The position numbers and the translations under genes are program-made. From the NCBI RefSeq assembly GCF_000753795.1, contig NZ_JPEO01000018.1:1-64000 (forward strand): 64,000 nucleotides of DNA, in the 5' to 3' direction. The DNA comes from Shewanella mangrovi (GTDB lineage: Bacteria > Pseudomonadota > Gammaproteobacteria > Enterobacterales > Shewanellaceae). Shown here piece by piece: positions 46,411 to 56,257 of the stretch. Position 1 is the stretch's first letter, and each line of letters starts with the position of its first letter. The notes beneath the pieces are model-generated. The model was not told the DNA's origin and made no database searches. It was given only the letters and a program-made list of their open reading frames with translations.

Positions 46411-47878
46411 ACGATTACACGATGTTGCGAACCAGTATAAAGACCAAATCGCGTTAAGCGATGGGCAACAACAACTCAGCTATGCCGCGTTATTCGATAA
46501 AATACAGCGACTTGCTAACGCCCTAGTTGCTCTGCAGGTGAAGAGTATCGCACTGTTTGGCGGAAACAGTATTGATTGGGTGCTGGTCGACCTCGCCTGC
46601 CAGCAGTGCAACATTACCCTGCTGCCGCTCCCAGCATTTTTCAGCCAAGGTCAGATTAATGCCTGCATCAAGCAAGCGGGTTGTGAATTATTGCTGACTG
46701 AAGATCCGCATTTAGTCCAGCAGCTTGATGCGTCATTATTACAAAGTGACGCCAATGTACGCCTCGCAGATTGCCGCTTTTTTGCCTTTGCGTTACGGGC
46801 AAGTTTAGTGCAACTGCCGCTAGGGACTGACAAAATCACCTTTACCTCAGGCTCAACCGGACAGCCCAAAGGGGTATGTCTGACCAATGAACATCAATGG
46901 CAAGTCGCCGCTTCACTGGCGCAAGTGATCGCCATTGAAGCACCTCGGCATCTTGCCCTGCTGCCACTCAGTACCCTGCTGGAGAATATTGCAGGAATCT
47001 ATAGCCCGCTATTGTGCGGAGGGACGGTTGTCATTCCGACTGAACAGCAGCGAGGCATGCAAGGTAGCTCAAAACTGGATGCAACAGCCTTGTTGCAGTT
47101 CATCAGTCAGCAGCAACCCAATAGTTTGATTTTGATCCCGCAGTTATTACGCCTGCTGGTAGGCGCCTGTCTGCATGGCTGGCAACCACCCGCGAGCTTG
47201 CGGTTCGTCGCTGTGGGCGGCGGCAAGGTGGACAAAAAACTGCTGCAAACGGCACATTCACTGGGATTGCCGGTATTCGAGGGCTACGGTCTCTCCGAAT
47301 GCGGCTCCGTAGTAGCGCTCAATACGCCACATCAGCAACAGCCGGGCGCCGCCGGGCGCATACTCCCTCACTGCCAAGTAGAGATAGTTGAGGGAGAAGT
47401 CGTAGTCAGTGGCGCATGCCACTTGGGGTACGCTGGAGAGCCTCAGAGCTGGTACCCAAACAAAATTTTCACCGGCGATCTTGGCACGCTCAACCAAGGC
47501 TGGCTCACCATTAATGGTCGCCGCAAGCACCTGCTTATCTCCTCATTTGGCAGAAATATCAGTCCAGAGTGGGTGGAATCAGCACTGCTGGCAGAGCCGG
47601 TCCTCAATCAATGTATGGTCATCGGCGATGCTGAACCTTATCTCGCCGCAATTGTAACCACCAGTGCGCAAGTCGACGAACCACAACTGGCCAATCTGAT
47701 GGCGCGGGTGAATCGCCAACTCCCTGACTACGCTCAGGTGTGGCGTTGGCTCAGGCTCAGCGACGCGCAACTCTTACCATTTACCACGGCCAATGGTCGC
47801 TTAAAACGTGATGCCATTATGGCGGCGTTTGCCGACGAGATTGCCACGCTTTTTCACGCTGAATCCGCATTCAGTTAA
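46397..47878 (+). CDS. AMP-binding acyl-CoA/acyl-ACP synthetase-like enzyme
   Basis: A 493-residue ANL-superfamily adenylating enzyme. Motifs in order: ITFTSGSTGQPKGV (about 147-160), GYGLSE (296-301), TGDLG (359-363), the hinge NGRRKHLLISSFGRNISP (about 373-390) and the C-terminal catalytic lysine in NGRLKRD. This means it should activate a carboxylate as acyl-AMP and pass it to CoA, a carrier protein or an amine. No carrier domain or membrane segment is attached. Start ATG 46397 follows GAGGTG and overlaps the previous gene by 14 bases, so both are made together. Substrate unknown; the neighbours point to a fatty or similar acid. Confidence 0.88.
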   Translation: MTLFERLHDVANQYKDQIALSDGQQQLSYAALFDKIQRLANALVALQVKSIALFGGNSIDWVLVDLACQQCNITLLPLPAFFSQGQINACIKQAGCELLLTEDPHLVQQLDASLLQSDANVRLADCRFFAFALRASLVQLPLGTDKITFTSGSTGQPKGVCLTNEHQWQVAASLAQVIAIEAPRHLALLPLSTLLENIAGIYSPLLCGGTVVIPTEQQRGMQGSSKLDATALLQFISQQQPNSLILIPQLLRLLVGACLHGWQPPASLRFVAVGGGKVDKKLLQTAHSLGLPVFEGYGLSECGSVVALNTPHQQQPGAAGRILPHCQVEIVEGEVVVSGACHLGYAGEPQSWYPNKIFTGDLGTLNQGWLTINGRRKHLLISSFGRNISPEWVESALLAEPVLNQCMVIGDAEPYLAAIVTTSAQVDEPQLANLMARVNRQLPDYAQVWRWLRLSDAQLLPFTTANGRLKRDAIMAAFADEIATLFHAESAFS

Positions 47879-47892
47879 TTACCGAGGTGCCT

Positions 47893-48591
47893 ATGACCTT
47901 TTATCAACAGCTGCAACAAGCCACCGCCGATGCACGCAACTACCTGCTAAGCGCCCCTATTATTCAGCGTTGTTTGAGCGCCGATATTAGTCTCAATGAA
48001 TACGTAGCCTTCCTGCAACAGGCATATCATCACGTCAAACACACTTCGCCATTGCTAATGGCCACAGGCGCACGTCTGCCTGAAAGCAAAGAATGGCTGC
48101 GGGCTGCCATCGCAGAGTATATCGAGGAGGAACAAGGCCATCAGGAGTGGATCCTAAATGACATCGCTGCCTGTGGTTTTGACAAAGAAAAAGCGCGCCG
48201 CAGCACACCTAACTTTAGTACCGAGATGATGGTGGCATACGCCTATGACATGGTGAACCGCATCAGTCCGCTAGGATTTTTCGGCATGGTGAATGTATTG
48301 GAAGGCACCAGTATCAACATTGCCACCCTTGCGGCGGGTCGTATCCAAGCAACGCTTGGCCTACCGAATAAGGCCTTCAGTTACCTGACTTCACATGGTG
48401 AGCTGGATAAGCAACATATTCAATTTTTTGAAGGTTTAATGAACCAAATTAACGACGAGCAAGAGCAGCAATTGATTATCCATGCCGCCAATAATTTTTA
48501 TCGCTTGTATGGCAATCTGTTCCGCGAACTCGATGCAACACAGGCACACCTATTAACACGTGATGACCATTCACTGGCCCATGCAGTTTGA
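47893..48591 (+). CDS. TenA/haem-oxygenase-like diiron oxidase (HDO) family protein
   Basis: A 232-residue all-helical protein of the haem-oxygenase-like superfamily. Metal-type residues are placed as in HDO enzymes such as UndA: E79 and H83 in EEEQGH, E137 in NVLEGTS, and H168, D172, H175 in HGELDKQH. A non-haem diiron site that activates O2 is therefore likely. TenA-type thiaminases lack this pattern. Start ATG 47893 has GAGGTG at good spacing; a GTG at 47887 is less likely. Overall it could oxidise, desaturate or cleave the acid activated by the upstream ligase. Reaction not known. Confidence 0.82.
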   Translation: MTFYQQLQQATADARNYLLSAPIIQRCLSADISLNEYVAFLQQAYHHVKHTSPLLMATGARLPESKEWLRAAIAEYIEEEQGHQEWILNDIAACGFDKEKARRSTPNFSTEMMVAYAYDMVNRISPLGFFGMVNVLEGTSINIATLAAGRIQATLGLPNKAFSYLTSHGELDKQHIQFFEGLMNQINDEQEQQLIIHAANNFYRLYGNLFRELDATQAHLLTRDDHSLAHAV

Positions 48592-48598
48592 GGTAGAG

Positions 48599-49429
48599 AT
48601 GACGTTAACTCAGCAACGCTTTGTGATCACAGGTGCAAGTGGTGGCATTGGCGCCGCCATTGCAAAAGCGCTGGCAGCAGCAGGGGCAACACTACTGCTA
48701 TGTGGTCGTAACCAACGTAAGCTCACCAAATTAGCCAGCGAACTGGACGGTGATCCTCAACTGTTTATTGGCGATCTTAACGATAGCGCCAGTCTGACGC
48801 TGCTAAGCCTCGCCGCAGCAGAGTTTAACGCCAACGGCGTGATTAACTGTTTGGGTGTCAATCAGTTACAAACTTTGGCGCAGACGAGTGACACCGATGT
48901 ATTACACACTATCAATACCAATCTGCTGACGCCGATCAATATCTGCCGGACTCTGCTGCCGCAGTTGCTCAGTCAGCCAAGTGCCAACATTATCAACGTA
49001 GGCTCGATTCTCGGCAGCATCGGCTATCCTGGCTCAACCCTTTACTGCGCCAGTAAATTTGGCTTACGCGGTTTTACCGAGTCACTGCGACGCGAGTTAG
49101 CCGACAGCCAAGTTAAGGTGCTCTACTTTGCGCCGCGCGCTACTGACACTGAGATTAACAGCGAGGAGATGCAGCAACTCAATCAGCAGTTGGGAAACAA
49201 CACAGATACCCCGCAATGGGTGGCGCAGCAGTTATGCCAGCGCTTGGCCAACGCGCCACAAGGCGCGGCTTATCTGGGCTGGCCAGAAAAACTTTTTGTA
49301 CGAATTAATGCACTGTTCCCCGCGCTGGTAGATGGTGCCAGCCTTAAACAACTCCCGATTATTAAACGTTTTTGTCATGTCGAGACAACTACAACACCCC
49401 ATGCAGGAGAGCAACATGAAGCTTCTTAA
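48599..49429 (+). CDS. Short-chain dehydrogenase/reductase
   Basis: A 276-residue classical SDR enzyme. The cofactor motif TGASGGIG is at 11-18, the second motif reads NCLG in place of NNAG (about 83-86), N108 is present, and the catalytic triad is S136, Y149 and K153 (YCASK). R38 after strand two (LLCGRNQRK) suggests NADPH. The C-terminal part is longer than in ketoacyl reductases (WPEKLFVRINALFPALVDG), as in lipid-acting SDRs. Start ATG 48599 has GAGGTAGAG upstream. It follows the diiron protein by seven bases. The role is probably reduction or oxidation of the pathway intermediate. Confidence 0.88.
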   Translation: MTLTQQRFVITGASGGIGAAIAKALAAAGATLLLCGRNQRKLTKLASELDGDPQLFIGDLNDSASLTLLSLAAAEFNANGVINCLGVNQLQTLAQTSDTDVLHTINTNLLTPINICRTLLPQLLSQPSANIINVGSILGSIGYPGSTLYCASKFGLRGFTESLRRELADSQVKVLYFAPRATDTEINSEEMQQLNQQLGNNTDTPQWVAQQLCQRLANAPQGAAYLGWPEKLFVRINALFPALVDGASLKQLPIIKRFCHVETTTTPHAGEQHEAS

Positions 49430-50072
49430 TCCTATTTTGGCTACGCTGCTACTGGCCTGCTCTACGGTCAGTTATGCCGCGGAGAACACTGACAACAGTT
49501 CACCCCTAACCCAATTACAGCAGCTGTGGGCAGAGAATAACTACCAACTTAAAGGCGATGCGCAAGAAAAAGCATTTGAGTCGCTGCTGAAAACCGCTGA
49601 TGAGACGTTGAAAAGCCATACGGATGACGCCAACATTCTCATCTGGCATGGCATTATCAACTCGACGTTTGCTGGCGTCACTGGCGGACTAAGTGCACTT
49701 AAGTATGCAAAAATCGCGAAAAAGGACTTCGAGCAGGCGTTAAAAATCAATCCTGAAGCGCTGCACGGTTCGGCCTATACCAGCTTAGGGGTGCTCTATT
49801 TTAAAGTACCAGGCTGGCCAATTGGCTTTGGCGATGATGACAAGGCACAAGAGCTGCTGCAAAAAGCGTTAACGCTTAACCCAGATGGTATCGACAGCAA
49901 CTACTTCTACGCTGAGTTTTTGCGCGATGATGACAAGTATCAGCAAGCTAAACAGTATTACCAAAAGGCATTAGCCGCAGCACCACGAGTAGGTCGTGAG
50001 GTAGCAGATGCGGGACGGCGGCAGGAGATTGAGACCGCTATGGCCGATGTCGAAAAACATCTTAAACAATGA
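49416..50072 (+). CDS. Exported TPR-repeat protein
   Basis: A 218-residue protein with a signal peptide (MKLLNPILATLLLACSTVSYAAE; a cysteine at about 15 is not in a clear lipobox). TPR-like helical repeats follow, e.g. YAKIAKKDFEQALKINPEALHGSAYTSLG and AQELLQKALTLNPDG, and a third at KYQQAKQYYQKALAAAPRVG. Start ATG 49416 has AGGAGAG upstream and overlaps the SDR end by 14 bases, so it belongs to the operon. It places at least one product of the operon in the periplasm and suggests a scaffold or delivery role; that is inference. Confidence 0.85.
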   Translation: MKLLNPILATLLLACSTVSYAAENTDNSSPLTQLQQLWAENNYQLKGDAQEKAFESLLKTADETLKSHTDDANILIWHGIINSTFAGVTGGLSALKYAKIAKKDFEQALKINPEALHGSAYTSLGVLYFKVPGWPIGFGDDDKAQELLQKALTLNPDGIDSNYFYAEFLRDDDKYQQAKQYYQKALAAAPRVGREVADAGRRQEIETAMADVEKHLKQ

Positions 50073-50200
50073 AGCGTGTCAACCGTCAGATTTTTATAAA
50101 AAAAGCTTAAATATCAAAAGACAAATCTAGGTTATTAGGTAATAATCGCCCGCCGTTGGCTCAGGCAATATTGCGTTAATCATAGGTTTGTCTTTTTTAT

Positions 50201-50707
50201 ATGAAAACTCTCCCAGCAAAAGGACGGTCAGGCGGGTTTACTCTTATCGAGTTGGTCGTGGTGATCATTATTTTAGGTATTTTAGCGGTGATAGCCGCAC
50301 CTAAATTTGTCAATATGAGCAGTGATGCTCGCTCTATGGTACTCAGGCAGATGCAGGCAGCGGTCAAATCGGCCAATATGCAGGTGTTTGCCAAATCACA
50401 AATGCCCAGTTTTACGACTCAAGCGGTGGCTAATCGCAGTGATTTACTGGATGTTGATTTAGATGGTAACGGCAGCTTTGAAACGCGACTGAAGAACGGC
50501 TATCTGGATAATACTGATGTGCTACAACGGCTTGATATTGATGAAGATAAGCTAGCCCATCAGGAAGAAAATAGTGACAATCTCTATATCGGCTATGACC
50601 TCAACGGCGACAGCAATGTTAACGATGATCAGTGCTATTTTCTCTACACGCAGGCGGCAGATAGTACAACACCGCCAGTTTACAGCATTGAAAATAGTGG
50701 CTGTTAG
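50201..50707 (+). CDS. Type IV prepilin-like protein with calcium-loop motifs
   Basis: A 168-residue prepilin. The leader ends at G12-F13 ([20 protein letters not shown]) with glutamate at mature position 5, so PilD-type cleavage is expected. The globular part has two acidic loops: DVDLDGNG (84-91) and [10 protein letters not shown] (133-142), the second like a dockerin or EF-hand calcium loop, and two cysteines (145, 168) near the C terminus that may form a disulfide. It resembles MSHA-type or minor pilins, and no other pilin gene is adjacent. The ATG at 50201 lacks a strong ribosome binding site. The gene is 129 bases past the operon and may have its own promoter. Confidence 0.87.
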   Translation: MKTLPAKGRSGGFTLIELVVVIIILGILAVIAAPKFVNMSSDARSMVLRQMQAAVKSANMQVFAKSQMPSFTTQAVANRSDLLDVDLDGNGSFETRLKNGYLDNTDVLQRLDIDEDKLAHQEENSDNLYIGYDLNGDSNVNDDQCYFLYTQAADSTTPPVYSIENSGC

Positions 50708-50735
50708 ATAATTACGTTCATCAGTGTCGCCAACC

Positions 50736-50776
50736 CCAACAAAAAAACGCAGCCAAGTGCTGCGTTTTTTTGTTGG
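50736..50776. terminator. Bidirectional terminator with an 18-bp perfect stem
   Basis: CCAACAAAAAAACGCAGC pairs perfectly with GCTGCGTTTTTTTGTTGG around loop CAAGT. A7 and T7 lie inside the stem. It separates the convergent prepilin and ybeL genes. Confidence 0.92.
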
Positions 50777-50797
50777 CCGTGCTTTACACAACAATCG

Positions 50798-51298
50798 CTA
50801 AGGTAATAACGCTTCGCGGGTAAACTCACGATTATCGCAATTAGGACATTCGGGAATAATCCCCGTAAATTCAATGCTCATACTGTGGCCGCATTTAGAA
50901 CAGCGCAACTGGCCTTGGCTTACCACATCGCCAGTATGGTAGACACCCGCCTGCTTAAACTGTTGCGACAACTCATGCCATTCCACCTGGCTGCGATCAC
51001 TAATTTCCCCCAACCAATGCCACAACGAGTTTTCAAGGCCAATAACACTGGGGCTATAACTCATATCGGTTTGCATCTTCTGCTTGATAAAACTGTCGAT
51101 ATCTCGCTTCAAGAACCCTTCGACCAAGGCGAGTTCTTCCTCAGATGCCTTGCGTTTCAACGCCAGATATTCTCGACTGTGGGTGATTGCCTCATAAAGC
51201 GCATTAATACTCAATGAGCTGTCATCACGATATTGCTCTGCCACTTTGTCCATCAATGACTGATAGAGTGTCAGTAATTTTTCACTTTTCTCGTTCAT
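50798..51298 (-). CDS. ybeL: Zinc-ribbon protein, DUF1451 family (YbeL)
   Basis: A 166-residue cytoplasmic protein of unknown role. It is helical for the first 125 residues and has a C-terminal zinc ribbon with CSKCGHSM and CPNCDN. E. coli YbeL belongs to this family and lies in the same leuS neighbourhood. Start ATG 51298 has AAGGAG eight bases upstream; a GTG at 51304 is in frame. Divergent from leuS. Confidence 0.9.
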   Translation of the reverse strand: MNEKSEKLLTLYQSLMDKVAEQYRDDSSLSINALYEAITHSREYLALKRKASEEELALVEGFLKRDIDSFIKQKMQTDMSYSPSVIGLENSLWHWLGEISDRSQVEWHELSQQFKQAGVYHTGDVVSQGQLRCSKCGHSMSIEFTGIIPECPNCDNREFTREALLP

Positions 51299-51417
51299 GA
51301 CCACGACTCCTTAACTCCGGTCTTTGTTAAAGACTCACTTCTGGTTTATCCTATGCGGATTTGAAAGCGCCCCTATGCGCAAATGACAATTTATGGGCGG
51401 CAAAGCCGAGAATCCTG

Positions 51418-53997
51418 ATGCAAGAACAATATAATCCTTCAGAAATTGAAGCCCGTGTTCAACAAGATTGGGCTGAACACAAAACCTTTGAAGTGACAGA
51501 AGACCCAAATAAAGAAAAATTCTACTGTCTCTCTATGTTCCCTTATCCGTCCGGCCGCCTGCATATGGGACACGTCCGTAACTACACGATAGGTGATGTA
51601 GTAGCGCGTTTCCAGCGTTTACAAGGAAAAAATGTCCTGCAACCAGTTGGTTGGGATGCCTTTGGTCTGCCAGCAGAAAACGCGGCTATCAAGAATGCCT
51701 CTGCGCCTGCGCCATGGACTTACGAAAATATCGATTACATGAAAAACCAGCTGAAAATGCTGGGGTTTGGCTACGACTGGAGCCGTGAAATCGCCACCTG
51801 TACGCCAGAGTACTACCGTTGGGAACAGTGGTTTTTCACTAAGCTGTATGAAAAAGGCTTGGTTTACAAAAAGACCTCTTCAGTGAACTGGTGTCCAAAC
51901 GACCAAACTGTACTGGCTAACGAACAGGTTCAAGACGGTTGCTGCTGGCGCTGTGATACCAAGGTTGAGCAGAAAGAAATTCCGCAGTGGTTTGTAAAAA
52001 TCACCGATTATGCCGAAGAACTGCTGAACGATATCGATACCCTTGAAGGTTGGCCGGAGCAGGTGAAAACCATGCAACGCAACTGGATTGGTCGTTCAGA
52101 AGGTGTGGAAATGACCTTCGCAGTAGACGGTAGCGATGAAACCTTCGATATCTACACTACTCGTCCAGATACTGTTTACGGCGTGACTTACGTGGCGATT
52201 GCTGCGGCGCACCCACTGGCACTGAAAGCTGCTGAAACCAATCCTGAGCTAGCTGCATTTGTTGAAGAATGCAAACAAAGCAAAGCGTCTGAAGCTGAGC
52301 TGGCCACCATGGAGAAAAAAGGTGTTGCCACTGGTCTGTATGCGATTCACCCACTGACTGGCGCCAAAGTTCCGGTATGGGCGGCTAACTTCGTACTGAT
52401 GAACTACGGTACTGGCGCGGTAATGTCTGTGCCGGCGCACGATCAACGTGACTACGAATTTGCCACTAAATACGGTTTAGATATCAAAGCGGTTATCAAA
52501 CCAGCTGACGGCGAAGCGGACGTATCAAACGAAGCTTACACCGACAAAGGCGTACTGTTTGATTCAGCCGAATTCTCTGGCCTAGCATTTGCCGAAGCGT
52601 TTGATGGCATCGCCAACAAACTCGAAGCAGAAGGCAAAGGCAAACGCCAAGTGAACTACCGTCTGCGTGACTGGGGCGTAAGCCGCCAACGTTACTGGGG
52701 CGCACCTATTCCAATGGTGACCTTAGAAGACGGCACCGTAATGCCAACACCCGAAGATCAACTGCCAGTGATCCTGCCAGAAGATGTGGTGATGGACGGC
52801 GTACAAAGCCCAATCAAAGCTGACAAAGCGTGGGCGCAAACGACTGTAAATGGTCAGCCAGCACTGCGTGAAACCGACACCTTCGATACCTTTATGGAAT
52901 CAAGCTGGTACTACGCCCGTTACTGTTCACCTCAAGCGGATCAAATGCTGGACCCAAGCAAAGCCAACTACTGGCTGCCAGTGGATCAGTATATCGGCGG
53001 TATCGAACACGCCTGTATGCACTTGTTGTACTTCCGCTTCTTCCACAAACTGCTGCGTGATGCCGGTTTGGTTAACTCTAATGAGCCAGCAAAACGTCTG
53101 TTGACCCAAGGTATGGTACTGGCTGATGCCTTCTACTACACCGACGACAAAGGCGCCCGCGTTTGGGTTTCACCGCTGGATGTCACCGTTGAAGAACGTG
53201 ACGACAAAGGCCGTATCGTGAAAGCGGTAGACAGCCAAGGTCATGAACTGGTTTACACCGGCATGAGCAAGATGTCGAAATCGAAAAACAACGGTATCGA
53301 CCCGCAACTGATGGTAGAGAAGTACGGCGCTGACACCGTACGTCTGTTTATGATGTTTGCTGCACCACCAGAAATGACGCTGGAATGGCAAGAATCAGGC
53401 GTTGAAGGCGCACACCGCTTTATCAAACGTCTGTGGAAACTGGCCTTTGAATTGAGCGAAGCTGGCGAAGTGCCAGCGCTGGATGTGAAAGCGCTGAATG
53501 CCGATCAAAAAGCCCTGCGTCGCGAACTGCACAAAACCATCGCCAAAGTGACTGATGATATCGGTCGCCGCCAGATGTTCAATACTGCGGTGGCTGCGGT
53601 AATGGAGCTGATGAACCACCTGCAAAAAGCACCACAAACCAGCGAGCAAGATAAAGCCCTGTTGGTTGAAGCACTGACGGCTGTGGTGCGTTTGCTGTAC
53701 CCAATCACGCCACACCTGAGTTCAGTGCTGTGGTCTGAGTTGGGCAACACCGATGCGATTGAAACTGCGGCATGGCCGGAAGTTGATGAAAGCGCCTTGG
53801 TGGAAGATAGCAAACTCATTGTGGTGCAAGTAAACGGCAAACTGCGTGCTAAAATCACCGTAGCGGCCGATGCCACCAAAGAGCAAGTTGAAGCTCTGGC
53901 AATGGCTGATGAGCAAGTGCAAAAATATGTTGAAGGCGTCACTGTACGCAAAGTGATTTTTGTACCTGGCAAACTGCTCAATATCGTTGCCAACTGA
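51418..53997 (+). CDS. leuS: Leucyl-tRNA synthetase
   Basis: LeuS charges tRNA-Leu and edits mischarged amino acids. The 859-residue class I synthetase has HMGH at 49-52, the editing domain with [13 protein letters not shown] threonine-rich motif, and KMSKSKNNG at about 617-625. Length is normal (about 860). I start at ATG 51418 ([18 protein letters not shown]); the frame runs back to 51361. Regulation is not obvious from the leader. First gene of the leuS-to-dacA block. Confidence 0.97.
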   Translation: MQEQYNPSEIEARVQQDWAEHKTFEVTEDPNKEKFYCLSMFPYPSGRLHMGHVRNYTIGDVVARFQRLQGKNVLQPVGWDAFGLPAENAAIKNASAPAPWTYENIDYMKNQLKMLGFGYDWSREIATCTPEYYRWEQWFFTKLYEKGLVYKKTSSVNWCPNDQTVLANEQVQDGCCWRCDTKVEQKEIPQWFVKITDYAEELLNDIDTLEGWPEQVKTMQRNWIGRSEGVEMTFAVDGSDETFDIYTTRPDTVYGVTYVAIAAAHPLALKAAETNPELAAFVEECKQSKASEAELATMEKKGVATGLYAIHPLTGAKVPVWAANFVLMNYGTGAVMSVPAHDQRDYEFATKYGLDIKAVIKPADGEADVSNEAYTDKGVLFDSAEFSGLAFAEAFDGIANKLEAEGKGKRQVNYRLRDWGVSRQRYWGAPIPMVTLEDGTVMPTPEDQLPVILPEDVVMDGVQSPIKADKAWAQTTVNGQPALRETDTFDTFMESSWYYARYCSPQADQMLDPSKANYWLPVDQYIGGIEHACMHLLYFRFFHKLLRDAGLVNSNEPAKRLLTQGMVLADAFYYTDDKGARVWVSPLDVTVEERDDKGRIVKAVDSQGHELVYTGMSKMSKSKNNGIDPQLMVEKYGADTVRLFMMFAAPPEMTLEWQESGVEGAHRFIKRLWKLAFELSEAGEVPALDVKALNADQKALRRELHKTIAKVTDDIGRRQMFNTAVAAVMELMNHLQKAPQTSEQDKALLVEALTAVVRLLYPITPHLSSVLWSELGNTDAIETAAWPEVDESALVEDSKLIVVQVNGKLRAKITVAADATKEQVEALAMADEQVQKYVEGVTVRKVIFVPGKLLNIVAN

Positions 53998-54008
53998 TAA
54001 GGGATTTC

Positions 54009-54518
54009 ATGCTGAAAACTATGATGCGTTTGAAGCCTCTGACAGCCTGCTTTCTGGCACTGGTGATGCTCACCAGTGCTGGCTGCGGCTTTCATTTGCA
54101 AGGCAGCTATTCGATTCCAAAAGAACTGCGGGTATTGAGCCTGCAAACTCAGGATCAATACAGCGAGCTTAGCCGCTTAGTGCGCGATCGCTTACGTTTG
54201 CACAATATTGATGTGCAGCCCGTCAGCAAGACGTTACCGCGCCTGACGCTGATTAAAGATTCGCTGGAACGTTCAACGCTGTCACTCTATTCAACCGGTA
54301 ATGTGGCCGAATATGAGCTGATTTATCACGTTGACTTCAGTGTGGCGCTGCCGAATAAAGAAGCACAGAAATTCAGCACCGAAATTCGTCGTGATTATCA
54401 GGACGACCCGCGTACCGCGCTGGCAAAAAGTCGTGAGATGAACTTGCTGGTAAAAGAGATGCGGGCGCAGGCCGCCGATTATATTATTCAGACGTTGGCT
54501 TCTACTGAGGTTAACTGA
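54009..54518 (+). CDS. lptE: LPS-assembly lipoprotein LptE
   Basis: LptE plugs and assists the LptD translocon that inserts lipopolysaccharide in the outer membrane. The 169-residue precursor has lipobox TSAGC (cysteine 26), then GFHLQGSYSIPKELRVLSL, the family start. It begins 11 bases after leuS and its stop overlaps the holA ATG as TGATG, as in E. coli. Confidence 0.93.
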   Translation: MLKTMMRLKPLTACFLALVMLTSAGCGFHLQGSYSIPKELRVLSLQTQDQYSELSRLVRDRLRLHNIDVQPVSKTLPRLTLIKDSLERSTLSLYSTGNVAEYELIYHVDFSVALPNKEAQKFSTEIRRDYQDDPRTALAKSREMNLLVKEMRAQAADYIIQTLASTEVN

Positions 54519-55549
54519 TGCGGGTTTATCCGGATCAACTCCATCGCCAACTCAACACGCTCAAACCTTGCTATCTGCTCTTTGGCGACGACCCATGGTT
54601 GTTAAATCACGCCAAAGAGCAACTTATTGCTGCCGCACGCGCACAAGGATTTGAAGAGCGTATTCAACTGGAACAGGACAACAGCTTTAGCTGGCAAGAG
54701 CTCGCCAATGAGTGGAATGCCATGAGCTTGTTCGCCAGTCGCCGCATTATCGAACTGCATCTACCTCAAGCCAAACCGGGCACTGAAGGCAGCGCTATGC
54801 TGCAACAACTGCTCAACAGCCAAAACCACGATGTGTTGCTGATCATCACTGGCGCTAAATTAGCGCGTGAACAGCAGTCGAGTAAATGGTTTAAGGCGCT
54901 GGATAAAGACGGAATTTTTGTGCCCTGCACCACGCCTGAAACTGCGCAATTTCAGCGCTGGCTCGATGGCCGCGTCCAGTTCTATCGACTTAACCTACAA
55001 GCCGACGCACGAGCGATGTTGATGAATCTCTACGAAGGCAACCTGTTAGCCGCTGACCAAGCCTTGCAACTGCTACAACTTTTAGCAGCCACTAGGCCAA
55101 TTAGCGCTGCCGAACTGACGCAGTATTTCGAAGATCAGTCGCGCTTTAACGTATTCCAACTGGTTGACGCTTTGTTGGAAAATCGCCAAGAGAAAGCACA
55201 GCACATTCTGGTGCAGCTCAAAGCCGAAGATACCGCCATGCCCATCATTCATTGGGCGCTGCAAAAAGAGTTAACAATTCTGTGGCAGTTACAATCAGCA
55301 GCGAACGCACGGCAACCACTCACGCCAATCTACAGCAAATTACGTATCTGGGATAAACGTCAGCCGTTGTATCAAGCGGCATTATCGCGTTTATCACTTG
55401 AGGCGATTGAAGAAATGCTGTCGTTATGCTCCAGCTTAGAACTCAGGCTCAAGCAACAAGGTCTTGAAGATTGGACCGGTGTTAGCCATCTGTGTTTACT
55501 GTTCGACGCCGACACGCACGCACAATTGAAAACCTTTGGATTGAACTAA
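54518..55549 (+). CDS. holA: DNA polymerase III delta subunit
   Basis: HolA opens the beta clamp as part of the clamp loader. The 343-residue product has the N-terminal sequence MRVYPDQLHRQLNTLKPCYLLFGDDPWLL, a domain I with the clamp-interacting helix and a helical C terminus. It overlaps lptE by one base and nadD by one base. Length is normal for gammaproteobacteria (about 343). Confidence 0.94.
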   Translation: MRVYPDQLHRQLNTLKPCYLLFGDDPWLLNHAKEQLIAAARAQGFEERIQLEQDNSFSWQELANEWNAMSLFASRRIIELHLPQAKPGTEGSAMLQQLLNSQNHDVLLIITGAKLAREQQSSKWFKALDKDGIFVPCTTPETAQFQRWLDGRVQFYRLNLQADARAMLMNLYEGNLLAADQALQLLQLLAATRPISAAELTQYFEDQSRFNVFQLVDALLENRQEKAQHILVQLKAEDTAMPIIHWALQKELTILWQLQSAANARQPLTPIYSKLRIWDKRQPLYQAALSRLSLEAIEEMLSLCSSLELRLKQQGLEDWTGVSHLCLLFDADTHAQLKTFGLN

Positions 55550-56196
55550 TGCGGATAGGTATTTTTGGCGGCACTTTCGATCCAGTTCATTATGGTCATC
55601 TGCGTCCTGCTGAAGCGGTGCGACAACAACTTAAGCTTGATGAACTGTGGTTAATGCCCAATCGCATTCCGCCACATAAAGCCGCTGCCAGCGCCACGGT
55701 CGAGCAGCGACTGCAAATGTTGGCATTAGCTCAACAGGAATTTCCAGCCTTTTCGATTTGCGATATTGAGCTTAAGCGTGATGTTCCCTCCTATAGTGTG
55801 GTGACGCTGGAACAACTTATCAGCACCCGCCCACAAGATAACTTCTATTTTATTATGGGCACCGACTCCTTAGTGACGCTATCCACCTGGCATCAATGGC
55901 AACAGCTGTTTGCGTTATGTCATTTGGTGATCTGTGGTCGTGATGGCTGGCAACTTACGCAGGACAATCCGGTGTGGCCACAATGGCAACGGCGCCATAT
56001 TAGCGGGGAGCAACACCTGCAACAGCATGCAACAGTGCGAAGTGGCGATATTGTTCAGCTCGATATTGAGCTGCAACCTTACGCCTCAACCCAATTGCGG
56101 CACGCGCTAGAGGTAGGCGATATTAATGCCTGCCAGCAAGCAGTCCCCGCAGCCGTACTCGATTTCATTTTACAGCAGCAGTTATATCAAAGCTGA
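55549..56196 (+). CDS. nadD: Nicotinate-mononucleotide adenylyltransferase
   Basis: NadD joins nicotinate mononucleotide and ATP to make nicotinic acid adenine dinucleotide in NAD synthesis. The 215-residue product has the nucleotidyltransferase motif GIFGGTFDPVHYGHLRPA and the downstream PNRIPPHK. Start ATG 55549 shares its A with the holA stop TAA; the frame further back lies in holA. Confidence 0.95.
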   Translation: MRIGIFGGTFDPVHYGHLRPAEAVRQQLKLDELWLMPNRIPPHKAAASATVEQRLQMLALAQQEFPAFSICDIELKRDVPSYSVVTLEQLISTRPQDNFYFIMGTDSLVTLSTWHQWQQLFALCHLVICGRDGWQLTQDNPVWPQWQRRHISGEQHLQQHATVRSGDIVQLDIELQPYASTQLRHALEVGDINACQQAVPAAVLDFILQQQLYQS

Positions 56197-56257
56197 TACG
56201 AACACTATTTGCCGCTATACTAGCGCGCCCAAATAACCGACGAATGAGGAACTGCAC

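Noticed and set aside
47893..48591. TenA thiaminase or PqqC as the product
   Set aside because: No thiamine or PQQ genes are near, and the E/H/E/H/D/H layout fits diiron HDO proteins better.
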